NCBI GenBank assembly: GCA_007922225.1
Contig: ML679974.1
Coordinates: 6,437,105 to 6,501,104 of the forward strand
Direction: 5' to 3'
Length of the DNA: 64,000 bases
From: Emydura subglobosa
Lineage: Eukaryota > Chordata > Testudines > Chelidae
The notes beneath the pieces are model-generated. The model searched no databases. It had not been told where the DNA came from and saw only the letters and a list, made by a program, of their open reading frames with translations. A program made the translations under genes and the position numbers. The first letter of the stretch is position 1, and each line of letters starts with the position of its first letter. This document shows, one piece after another, positions 12,584-24,365 of this stretch.

Positions 12584-13062
12584 AAGTTTCCCACTGATAC
12601 TTCTTCACATATTTCTTAAACAATGGTGCAAATCTGATCACTAAAGCATGTTAATTTACAACTCAATACAGTATTTTACAACATCTAGGAGGGTATACTT
12701 TGTGTAATTTTTTAGATAATTTGATTTTTATTAATTTAGGAAATACTACATAATACTCATTACCAGTGTCAAGCTGCAGATGCAGCAGCAGTACATTAGG
12801 AATGGTAAGAACTAAATCACACACAAACACAATAGCACTTCTATTTTATTAAGCTAAATCTTAAATGTTACATAAATGTTTCACATTTTCAATTGCAGCA
12901 GTCTCTTGAGTTGCTGGCTGACAGCTGTCCTTAAACTCTTTATTTTGTTTTAAATTTTCAAATTTTATTAACTCTAACAGACAAGTTATCACAACACTAA
13001 ATGTACGCTGTCCTTAAAACTTCTACAACTAGCTCTCATCTTCCCCACTCCCACTGTCATTT

Positions 13063-15387
13063 TTATTCATAGACTGAAACAGAAACACAAGTTTTCCTGC
13101 TTTTTTGACTCCCAGTTGATTTCTTAGCTTTGAGTGAATAATACCAAACAATGAAAATATTCTCTCTGCCTGCAGAGGAAACTACTGCTATGAAAAGTTG
13201 GCTTAGCAACTGAAGGAACTCTGTTTCATGGTGCCTGGCTAATGATTTCCACCAATTCAGGGGAGTGACTTTGTTCAAAACATCATCAGTAAATATGTAC
13301 TGTTTAAATGATTCCATTCCAGCCCTGCAATTTACTATGACTTGTCTAACTGAGGTGTGATTTTGAGATGCCCATGCTATGGCAACATCATCATCTTCAG
13401 AAATTAGGCATCTACCTTCATATCTGGGGTTGAGAATGTTTGCAAGAAAATGAGGTGGAGTTTAGTGCTTGATCCATTTGCTTTTTTATTGCCTGCAGTT
13501 TAACTTTCTGGTGAGGTATTTCTTTCTTCAATGTCTCCTGAAGTGCCTTCCAAATTTCAACAGCATCAGCAATGTAGCAACAATTTCTCTGAAGTTTGTT
13601 TAAGGCTATAGGTGTAGGCTTCAGTATACTGAGCATATCCTCTACATTCCTCTTTGATCCAATGTTAGATACTTTGGATGAGATACTCCCATCTATTTTA
13701 TCACGGTTTTCTTCACAAAGTTTTAAGAGAATAGCCCAGTTCTTAATAAATTGTTCAAAACAGTCAACCACAGAATTCCTGCTCTCTTCAGTGAAGCTGA
13801 ATCAAAATGGTTGTTACGGAAGTATTTTGCGACTTCAAGAACATTTTCTTTTATTCTTGGAGAAGACGTACTTAAGTCTTTGGCTAACAGATGCATTAAA
13901 TGGACACTGCAGCCATGTGTTATTAAGGAGTGTCCTTCCGTTTCTTCTTCTAAGTATCTTCTCATCTTTGCCACGTTTGCAGCATTGCCTGTGACAAAAC
14001 TGCGCATGTGACAGTTGAATTTTTGTTCACAGTTTATTACAGCTTTCACTGCCACTTCTTTTAAATACTCTGTTATGTGGGCATTTCCTGATGTATCTAT
14101 TGTTTCTGAAAGATATACAACCCCATCTTCTGTTGTCACACAGGCACATATTATTAGATCATTGTGTACATTGCTCCACCCATCAAGGCTTAAACTGGCA
14201 AATTTCCCCTCAGTATTTCTTGCACACTGTTCAAGTTCCTTCTCATAGACTATATCTAGCAACCTTCTACCAACGTCTGCTCTGCCAGGTGGAGGGTAGC
14301 CTGGTGGTAAGGACTCATGTCAATGTGAAGTGTTTATTGTTAACAATGCAAAAAGGAGAATTTGTGGCATAAATGAACCGAGCAATCTTTTCATTTTTGG
14401 TGTCTTGTTGGTATTTGCTGGTCCTTAATTCAAACCCATCCAGGCTGGTGGTTTTACTGGATGATTGAAATCTTTTGCTTACTACTGATACTTTGTTGTC
14501 TGAAATACATTTAATTGCAGCATTACTGCTAAGAGTACCAACGGATGACTCTGAAGTTGTAGCAGATAGATAGTCACAGTCAAAATCTCTTATGCTTAAA
14601 TGGAATCCTGAAACAAAATTCAAAAATGATTTTGAATAGTCGTTCTTCTCAGTTCTTCTCACGCTATTATTCAATTAATCATTTACACTTTTTTCAGCAA
14701 GGATGCAGATCTGATTCCAAATTACCAAAAAAGCTAAGACTGACTGCACTTAAAGTGCACTTAATTTTGGTGTAAGCCCCATATAACTCACTGACACTTC
14801 TGTTTTATGAGAAAACAAGTATACGATGGGGTTCCCTTGGGAAAGCTGAGTTATGCTGAAGTAAAATAGAGAATAGACTTATGGCATCACCATTATGGTA
14901 TGTGGCCATGATGTTCCAAAATAAGGGGTGTGTATTATGTAATATAAAATAAGAAAATGACACCCAGCTGCTCTTACTACAGCTTTCTGTACCGTAAACT
15001 TGGGTGATAGATTCTAAACCTAGTTACCTAATTAAACAAGCCATAAGAATTAGCTAAGCTACATTTTTTTTCTAGCAACATCCAACATAGCAAACAGCTT
15101 GGGAATTTACTTGTTAAATCACACTTATACTAAAAAGCACAGAGAGAGTCTTGAAGAATGATGCATTGCAAAGTGATATCTGAAGTGATATCTTCAGACA
15201 TATCCACATCTTCATCCACATCAGTTTCTCCCAATAAGCAGTTTTCATTATGATGTTTCATTCTTGCTTCTAGGCCCTGCATCTCCTTCCTGCACTGCTT
15301 ACACTTGACATGTTTTCCTTTTTTACCCAGGGAAGGAATTTCTTCAAAATATTCCCAGATAGGGTCTCTCTTACGCCCAGAAGCCAT
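13063..15387 (-). pseudogene. hAT transposase, BED finger + DUF659 + dimerisation region
   Basis: Cut-and-paste transposase remnant. The first exon starts at ATG 15387 with MASGRKRDPIWEYF and a BED-type finger (CKQC...HHNENC, about residues 29-50). A probable intron follows; a good acceptor (TTTCAG before 14607) leads into the next exon. The frame is lost near 14310 and again near 13770 and 13460, each fitting a small indel. The middle part (14262-13770) has the DGWSN and TGNAANVAKMRRYLEEE motifs and a CSVHLMHLLAKDL segment typical of DUF659 transposases; the next part has FEQFIKNWAIL; the last (about 13460-13063) has LNWWKSLARH and SSAGREN of the hAT dimerisation domain. Apart from about three frameshifts the protein is nearly complete, implying a fairly recent loss of activity. 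A domesticated ZBED gene is unlikely given intact transposon ends and broken frame. Confidence 0.88.
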
Positions 15388-15923
15388 GACAGTTTTCCTG
15401 TGGCAAAAGTATGGGGAAATATAGGAAGCTGTGTGTGTGTACTGAATAATGTCTTCCCTTTTTCTTTTCCAGTCCACTTCACTGTTCCTTTCTACTCTGC
15501 CTCTGTCCTTTGTCTCTCTGTCTTGCCTAACTCTTGCGTTGTTTGGCCCAGCTCCACCACCACATAAGTGCAGAACAACAACAATCCTATCCAGCCTCTG
15601 ACTTTCTTTGCACATGTGCCTTTAGTCTACTGAGAAACAGAAACTGAAACAGAAACTGAAAGCCCAGAACCTTCAAGAAGCATGAGCTGGTAGTTAGGCT
15701 GGACAGACTAGAGCCATTAATTCATTTTTATGAGACCGTAACTGTAGGTTTAGCATGTTTGTGATGAGATTTAATTGTAACTGTTATTTTTTAAACAAGA
15801 GAGAAATTTGGTATTTTACTGATTATTTAAAAAAAAAAAAAAAAAAAACTGATTTAAACAAAAAAAATCCGATTTTTTTTATTAAGAAAAAAAATCATTG
15901 ATTTTATCCACCCTGAAAAAAAT

Positions 15924-16270
15924 GCCTATTAATAGCTTTTAAACTGACTACTTAGTTATTCTGTTGTAATAAAAATTAGTCAATACTATGATTCTTTTAA
16001 CTATTTCTGCTGCTTCTTGCAGGCCATGCTCAGGGTTGCAGTGGGATGGGGTGGATGGACAGTGCAGTATTATTTAAATTATAAATATTCTTATTCCTTA
16101 GGATATTAATGAATCATTGAAAGGACAAGGCTGACAAATGTTCTCATCTTAAACTAATTGGGGAGAAAGGAAGGGTGGATTGATATACAGATGACCTGAG
16201 ATTAATCAAATCAATAAATTAATAATCAAAGAAGTGTTCTACTTAACCTCCTTAATATCAAAGGATATTG
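15924..16270. other. No recognisable feature
   Basis: Short AT-rich spacer between the hAT element and the next repeat block. Confidence 0.4.
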
Positions 16271-17096
16271 TCTGTCACAGTTTAGGGCAGCTGCACCTGT
16301 ATTTCTCCTATGGTCCCTCAAGGTCACCAACTCTTTGGTTTCTGGTTCCTCAGCTGTCACCTCTCTTGGGCAGAGATACACACCTCTCTTCTTCCTGACG
16401 TGGGTATTTCCAGGCTGGACAGTTCTCTGCCTTCACTGTGAGTTACCCAGCAAGGCAGACTGTTTCAGCAGGCCTGCTTTGCCTTCCTTCCTCAGGGGCA
16501 ATAAACAGTGTAATTGCCCACAGTTAAATTACTGCACAGTTATTTCTAAGCAAATATATTTAATCTTAAAATAAAAGCATTAGAGAAAACATGAAAAACA
16601 ATAAAAGGATGTACACATATGCTAATAAGCTTACCAGAATTCACCCCAACTCCAAAAAGCCCTCCGACAGGTGAGCAGTCCTTCAAAGCCCATTCAGGGG
16701 TTCTTCTGTGGTTATAAGTTCAGAATGGCTTTGGCTCAGAACGAACATGCTCATGAATCTGAAAGTCATTCCTTTACACAATCTGGGTCTTGATCTCGGA
16801 ATAGAGATGGGTTTTTCAAAAGGCTGGGTTTTTGCGTAACTGGGTGAGTTAAATTAGTATATACCTCCCCCTAAACATTTTTTGGGAAACCCACTTAAAT
16901 TTAAAAGTTCATATTGTTTCACACAGTTATTTGGAGAATACTTCCCAGGTTTACATTAGTCAGGTCTCATCTGTAGAGGTGATCATACAGTCCTGCAGTT
17001 ATATATAAACGTTTGCAATTTAATACAATGAACTCCTAAAAAACTCAAACTTAATTCAAAAGAGTTTGTCCAGGAAACTGCAACATCTGTCACAAC
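16271..17096. mobile_element. LTR-like repeat block
   Basis: The block is bounded by a 9-bp direct repeat TCTGTCACA at 16271-16279 and 17086-17094. Read on the minus strand it starts TGTGACAGATG, like the LTR-like repeat at 1063. AATAAA-type signals lie at 16500 and 16568 on the plus strand. It has no protein domain. Whether the 9-bp repeats are target duplications or part of the terminal sequence cannot be settled by eye, so ends and orientation are provisional. Confidence 0.4.
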
Positions 17097-20000
17097 TTCC
17101 TACATCCCTTGTGAAGTACTATATGTTAAATGCTGTTGCTATTCTGGCTGCTTTCGCACTCCATGTAGTTATTAGTGGCATCATGGGATTATGCAGTTTG
17201 ATTTCCTGAGCAGAATGCTCTCCAAACTGTGTAATCGGTTTAGTATTTTTCTATAGTGCTTATCACTGAGGTATCCAAGTAGCACACAAGTTCAAATAAT
17301 GTTGAAATTATATCATGCTGTAAAAAACCATCTCTGTGCCTTGTAAAAAACTTTCACAATTACTAAGAATAAGCAACCAGATCACATAGTATAGCAGGGG
17401 CTAGCACTGTCCCATGAATGAATGAATGATAACACAGAACAAATAAAATACCCTTAACAGACTTTGCTGTCTAAAATTCCAAATAATGTGGATTTCGGTA
17501 ATAAGCAGCTCAACTTCCCTCTCAAACGTTCTCCTCCCCTAACTCTCATGAGATGAAGGACAGAATTAAAGTAACAGTATTCCTTCAGTTTTAATAATTG
17601 CTTGGCCACTGTAATTGTCAGCTCTTCACAGATTAGGAGAGGTTTCCCCAGCCATGCAGTAAACCTCGCTCATTTGTTATACCAGTTCCCCGCAAATCAT
17701 GCAGGTGAACTGCCATGATAAAATTGAACACAATGAAATACTGTGACTCTCTGTATAAAACTCACTTCTGCTTTGGCCTACCAAAGCAAAAGCTGAACAA
17801 AGGGGTATCCTGAGACCAGTCTACATTTTCTTTAAACTATAATGCATGGGGATTTCAAGGCTGCACAGCTCTAACTTCTGTCTCTTATTCACAATCCTAC
17901 TGGGATTGGGAGTACCACCATTAAAGCTTATTTGTTTCTATGGACATCTTCTGCCATTTCCTCAAGTATGTGAAACTGAAAACATTTCTAGTTGCAGGAG
18001 ATCGTGGATTACAGATGTGACAGGCGTATGTTGTAAAATTTTCAGAAACGCCTAAGTCTCATTGTTTGCTAGGCTTCTGCATGTATTAGGTGCTCTTGAA
18101 AACTTTAACCATAGAGCTGTATTCAGGAAAAAATCTTCCCACTCGGCCTGATCTGCTTCTTCTTTCTGCAAAATTTTAACTGAGTCTGTTGTGAATGATG
18201 GAGGATTTCCATGCAACCAGTTCATCAGTATTTTTAACCACACACAGATGATTATCAATTGCAAACAATATTTGTCTTTGACATATGTGGATTTGTATTA
18301 TTAAAGGGATTCAACAACTTAGGATTGGTTAGTGTGGAGCTGTTAGCTTCTGGGTCATTGGTTTAAATCTTGAGCAGAACAATCTTGACCCAAATTCTGA
18401 TGATTGTTTGGTAGCTTTTGTGAAATAACTTGATGTTCCTAGTGGAGGTGGGGAGAGTGAGTCTTGGTGAAAAGCTGACTGGGCCTTGGCATACTTTACT
18501 TTTACAAAATTTAAGAGTGGTCTGCATGTGCAAATATAAAGCAACAAATGACACAAACGAAAAGTCCAGGAATTGGCTTTCCAGATGCCATTTTGTTAGA
18601 GATCCATACAAAGACCCAAATGCATGCCCTGTACAAGTCAGTGCAGAATGCAGGCCAGCACTATACAGCTTTCATTGAAGCAAATGGCTAATATGTTTCT
18701 GACTCTTCTATTGAGAAATAGAATTGTTTGTTTCATTAGTCTTAGGTGTCTGCCCCACATGTTTGCTGCAACCTCCTTCATATGTGGTGTTTTTTTGTTT
18801 CTTGACCTTGAATAGGAACTGTGGTTCTGCTGTCATTATGAATAGTTTTGAGGAGGTGTGCACAACCTTTTCATCAGGGTATTTGACCACAGGCAGATGT
18901 CTCTTCAGTGCAAACAGTCTTGACCTCATCAGGTCTTTGCTCTTTTTGCAATCTGTTTTAAGGTAGTTTTTAGTTTGTTTTTTGGTAACACTTGCTGTTT
19001 CAAAATAGCAGTAGATCCAAATTAAACAATGCCTGTGAAGAACTTGCTGTATACAAATAGCATTATAAACCAATTAAGGATAGAGGTGGAGGGTGGGGTG
19101 GGGGACAATGTTTTCTTCCCCATCTTAAATATAGGTGACAGCTGTGAAGCCTATCTGATTTGCTGTAACTCAAATACCTATCAAGCCTTAGTGAAAAGAT
19201 CTGTTGAAAAATAATTCTCCCCTTGAGTAGCATAAGGGACTCACCAAGAGGAAGGATTTGCCCAGGAGTCTGTGTTTGTAAAACATTTCTAGAGATGAAA
19301 TCAATGAGAGGGCATAGCATTAGAAGCCGATTGCACTTTGCAATGACCATGAGGAACATTTTAGGGCTGTCACTGTCAAAAAAAAATCTCTGTAGCCATA
19401 TCTGTTCCTGCTCATTACAGAAGGAAACAAGGGAGGAGGGGGAGGGAAGATCGTGGGCATAAATAGAATGTGGAGATTAATATATAGAAATCCTATAAAA
19501 ACAGAAAACAAAAAGCCCTTAAAGTAAGTACTCATGTGTGAGGAATTCAGGGACTTAGCTGTGTACATTCAAGCAGGACTAGCCCTAAGCACTTCTGAAC
19601 CTTCTGAGTGCAATGGGTCCCTTTTCAATTCTGAGGCCCCTCAATGGAAAGAGACCTTGGAATGGATGTAGTTTTCACAAATGTGCAGGGTACAGCTTGG
19701 AATACCACAAATGGCCTCCATCTGGTCCTACATTTGAATATGGTCTCAGATTGTTCCCATGTGATGTCATCTATTCCTGTGGGAATGACTACCTTCAATC
19801 AAGGACAAATGAAAATGTTGACCCTGGTAATGTTTGTAGGGCTCACATAAAAGTGAGAGAGAAGTGAAAAATGAACAGATATTGTGAATATCCTATGTAA
19901 AACATTAAATGAAACTTGAATATTTGAGAATTATTCTCCCAGCTTGGAGATTTGGTTTATAATGGGGGAAAAGGTAAATTTATTTGAAAAAAAATTATGG

Positions 20001-23000
20001 TGAAATTCAGTAAATTATGCCAATATTTGATCACCTCTAATCGGTTCTTCTATAGACTTCAGCGCATCGGATTTTGAACATCATGGAGAGAGGTTGATTG
20101 CCTCTGATAAAAAGAGCTTATTACAGTATTAATTTAATGATTTTTTCAAATATATCCTGGCTATTTGAAAGATGACCTGAATCTCAAACCTTCTACCTGC
20201 ATCCAAAATTGGTGGGAGGTTGGACCTATTCATTGTCTGAAATGTCTTTATTGGGCTTAATGGAGAGGAGTTGGTTTTCGGAGTGCAGATCAGGTGCAAA
20301 ATGATTGGCATTATTTCATGATTTTGCAGTTTGTACCACTGTGGTAGTGACCACATAGGTAGTACAAATTCTAAATAAAACCCAAAGCCCAAAGAAAAAA
20401 ATACCACAGGCGATTATATATCTTAGGCTTTTTTTTTTTTAATCAGACAGATGCCTTTCTGAAAGCAGCACAGCACTTTCCATTTAAAGACTAATTACAC
20501 AATGATTAGCAATTAACTTTGCTAAATACTGATATCCATGCCCAGAAGCTTGACTTTGGGGATGGAATGGTGAATACCATTGGGAATAACATGAAAATGT
20601 GGCTCCCATTGGAAATGAAACAAGCAGGAAAGCTATGCAATCTACTCTGGGACAAATCTGTTGGGCACCTCTCTAGATAATTAAGTGATAACCTGCAGGT
20701 CTGGCATTTAGAATTCAGAGAAACAGTAACTGTCAGGAGGTGAACAGTCCAGAAATCATCATTGCCAACATAAGTTTTCATGTAAAAGGTTAATTTGTAG
20801 GTATTAAATGTTTGATAGTTTTTTGTTTTTAGTACTGTAATCTTCCTACCATAGCGGTTAAAGACTAGTACAGAAACTAATGGGAAATCAGGATTTTTAT
20901 TCACAACATGAAGTAGGTTTCTGTTGGATATTAAATGTCACAATCTAGCATGCCATACTTTATGATTCGATTATACAGCAGCTATTGCAAAACAGGTAGC
21001 TTTCTTTCAATCAATTTTTATCCCACACCCAGTGCCAGAACTAGTCTTGTCAAGACTTACTTTGTACAAACTTAAATTTTCTGCTACAAGTAATATTAAA
21101 AAATGGGGGAATTTTAAGTAGCTCATCATTTAAAACATGTGCTTCCCTGTTCTAGTAAATTTCACTGTAATAAAATGTAGGTTGCCTGGTACCTCCTGCA
21201 TTAACGTTTTTTCATTTTCATGATGCTGATATTATATATTGTGAATATAACTGTGATTAAAATTCTGCTTTCCCATTATTTACTGTCCTGATCTTTGTCA
21301 GAAGACAGTGCTGTCAAAATGCACCATATGTAAGTTGACACATTACAGACACAATGAAACAGTAACTATTGTATAATTTCTGAATTTCACAACATTTGTT
21401 GTGCTACATTAAGCTGTATAATTGTGGCTTTGTTTTCTGTCTGGCACTCTGAAATCTTTAGGACTTTGCTGTCTGCAGAAACAGGGAGCCATTTGGTATT
21501 CAGTTCTATGCAATCTGATAGAGGAGAGGCATGGGGACTTCCTCACTGAGCTGTAAGTTTTGTTCATTTTCGTTGCAGTAGTGTTTGAATTGCAGATCAA
21601 AACTATTCTGATTGAAAGTATCTGCTCTAGAAGGATGAAAAAAAGCCACAACAGTTACCCAGTTGGTCATTACTGAAGTTATAAGAGCGCAAGGCATTCT
21701 CAATGCCTCCAGTTCCTCATTAATTGCCAGGAAATGTCCTTCCCATTGGTCATCATTGCTTAAAAAGTGCTAAATTCTAAAGTTAGGTTTGTAAATTAAT
21801 CATGCTTTGCTGACTTGCCAACTTTGCTAAGGTTGAGTGCCCTTCTAGAATTCACTTGAGATTTTGAAATCAGAAATGCAATTCTGATGTTAAAAACTTG
21901 GCCAAAAATTGCCATGTCCCAATATAAGTCCTATAAATATTAAAGTAGACAGAAGTTTTAAAAGGAGAGCTTCTAAAAGGAATCAAAGGCATGCTTGGTT
22001 TTTTTACTATGTATATCTATGTAGTGATAGAAACAGCTCCAATGCTCAGAGTAAAACAAATCTGGGCTTTGACAGGGACTCTTAAAGAGATGCATAAAAT
22101 ATTGGACAAATATCTCCCCCTGTCTTGGTAAACTATGCATGGAGGACTACCCTCATTTTGAAGCAAGAATTGTACTGGAGTTAAACTTGCAGCCTATTCT
22201 CAGTCAAGGATTGCGTTTGCTGAGATATAGTCAAGTTCTGACTAACTGAAAAACTGTGGAGACAAAAATGCAGTAGAGTTACTGTATCAGAGGAACATGC
22301 AGTGACCATTTACATCCTTACCTATGTAAAGAAAGGTGCTGTCAGGTTTTTAATTTTCAACAAATTCATGTAATGGTGGAACTTCAGAGGTCTCTTAAAA
22401 TTCAAATAAAAATTGTGGGTGAATTTTTATTAAGCAAGCAAAGGGAAAACCCCATAGCTTTTAATGAAAGGTGCATCTCATAACCTTGAAAGTTTTTTTT
22501 CCCTTATGACAGAAAGATAAGAGAATATAGTTATGTCTCAGAAAAAATAAATGATTAGACAGGCATGATCAGAGATGAGGAAGCATCTAAGGGACAACTT
22601 CACAAGACTTTGCTCAGTCAACCCTGTGATGAAGTGCAACCTTGTGGAAATAAAGACACCCGAGAGGCAAAGGAAAGACACGTTCCAAACTTCAGTCTCA
22701 AGTTTTTTCTGTAGGTGCAGCTTCAAACTAAAAGAATTAAACGTTACAGCAGATGTGATGTACAATTATTTCTAAACACACCAAGGCCTGATAAATAATG
22801 TACAGCAATATAACGGAATCAGGTATCTCCAGGTTATGAAAGCAAGCAAGGGCTGGTTATAAGTTTGACAATCTGAGCTTACATAAATCCTTACATACAC
22901 ATGGATCATTTTTACAAAGTAAAAGAATGAAAGTCTGTAAAGGTCACTTCCCTGCAGTAAATCTTACATACGTTGATGTGGCCATTTAATGTAGCATTAT

Positions 23001-23460
23001 ACGGAATTCTTGCTGACATTAAGGAAACTGTGTCAAGGTTGAATGGCCCAAAATTTGTCTTACCTTAAAAGCATCACTTTACATAAAAAGGTGCTCTCCT
23101 GATGAGAGAAATCTGCCTGTGCCACAAAACAAGGACTGCGTTAACTTCTCAGCTTTTCAAATGGGAAAAAAACCCATTCATAACTAACCTAGAGAAAAAG
23201 GTTTGTTGAAATATAGGCATATGCATGACCTGCCAATGGTAAAGATGTGTTTTATTCTTCAGAGGAAATGAATGTGACAGTCATTGAATGCCTGGATGCA
23301 ACCAATGGCTGCTGGTGCAGTCTTTCACTTGTACATTAGGTCATTTTAGCACAGATTCATTTTAACAAAAGTCATTAGAATGGGATGGCTGTTTATTAGC
23401 TTCTATAAAATCCGTGGGTTTGCTAAATTCCTAGTGGGCAATGATTATAACAGTAGTTTG
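17097..23460. other. Long gene-free stretch
   Basis: About 6.4 kb without a recognisable exon, RNA gene or element end. Open frames of up to about 130 codons are present on both strands, but none shows a family motif, a credible start context or conservation that I can recognise. Confidence 0.45.
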
Positions 23461-23464
23461 CACA

Positions 23465-23650
23465 TAAAGTGCCTTTCATGTGGAGTTCTGAAAGTGCTTT
23501 ACAAAGGTGATTAAGTATTACCACCACTGAGGGAAAGAGAGGTTTGTTGGCTTGCCTCAGGTATCCCAGCAAGTAAGTGGTACAGACACAAACAAATTCT
23601 GATGCACTCTCCTACCAAACCCTTAGACCATGCTGCCTTCCCTAACAAGG
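23465..23650 (-). mobile_element. tRNA-derived SINE (MIR-like), minus strand
   Basis: Read on the minus strand, the block begins GCAGCATGGTCTAAGGGTTT (tRNA-type A-box region), passes ACTTACTTGCTGGG and CCTCTCTTTCCCTCAG, and ends GTAAAGCACTTT. This is the order of the MIR/CORE-type SINEs of amniotes: tRNA-like head, conserved core, and a GTAAAGCRCTTT segment near the tail. Confidence 0.7.
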
Positions 23651-24239
23651 TTCACAAGGGGAATAAATTGTACACGCTCATAGAAAAAAACCCTCTCAAA
23701 TTCTGAAAGTAGGTACTACTGCAGTCTGATACAACTGTATACCTGGTCAGCACTGATAAAATCCTATATTTCTAAGCTTCTAGTTGATATCTCTAATGGC
23801 CTCATTAGTTTCAATTTTTACAAGGACTGTAGCAGTTGTGGCTTACTGCTTGATTAAGAAGAGATGACAAAGCAAAACTTTGTTCATTCAGGTCATGAAG
23901 TCCAGTGTACAGAAGTTAGGTAAAAACCGATGATTTGAGATGGAATCAGTCAAATTGAGAAGGTACTGAGGAGTCATTGTTGAGATAATGAACATCCATA
24001 GACATGTGGATTGATTACTGAACACTTGTCTTAATTTATATGCAAGAGTTCACGCTTGATTACTTCTTCTCAGGTGGGATGTTGGATGGTAGATTGTCAC
24101 TGGTAGTGGAAAAGAAGCAGCATTGTAGAGTAGAAGACACTGGAATCTAGTTACAATGAGAATAATGTAAAGAAATAGAAAAAATGAGAAATGCAACTAA
24201 GTACAAGTATATGCAAAAGACCAAGAATGATATACTAGA

Positions 24240-24365
24240 TTGTGCTTTGTAGTTATTTATTTTTATTGTGATAGTTCCTAGATGGGCGGCGGCCTGATTT
24301 GTTAAACATTGTATGCATACACAACAAAGGCTGCCCCAAAGCACTTACCAGCCAAGAAGTGCAGT
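24240..24365 (-). mobile_element. SINE/LINE 3' tail fragment, second copy
   Basis: Same tail family as 8195-8320, same orientation. The plus strand shows TTATTTTTATTGTGATAG, a TTGTATGCATACACAACAAA segment and GGCTGCCCCAAAGCACTTAC, in the same order as the other copy. Confidence 0.5.

Larger units (their letters stand above)
12496..15915 (-). mobile_element. Complete hAT DNA transposon (3.4 kb)
   Basis: Both ends are visible. The left end CAGGGTGGAT (12496-12505) is the exact inverse of the right end ATCCACCCTG (15906-15915). A perfect 8-bp target-site duplication AAAAAAAT flanks them (12488-12495 and 15916-15923), the size typical of hAT elements. The 3420-bp body encodes a transposase on the minus strand with an N-terminal BED zinc finger, a DUF659-type core and a C-terminal hAT dimerisation region. 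The left subterminal region holds four copies of GATTTAAATC. A run of 20 A lies inside the right end (15829-15848). The AAAAAAAT duplication is low-complexity, but its exact position at both tips makes it convincing. Confidence 0.93.

Noticed and set aside
13596..14372. Plus-strand frames of 77-132 codons
   Set aside because: Antisense shadows of the hAT transposase.
17846..18055. Possible secreted-protein-like exon (hydrophobic start)
   Set aside because: Short, no signal-peptide cleavage context or recognisable continuation, and no neighbouring exon found.
20506..20904. Minus-strand frame of 132 codons
   Set aside because: No family motif, no supporting splice or promoter context, AT-rich composition; length is within chance for 64 kb.
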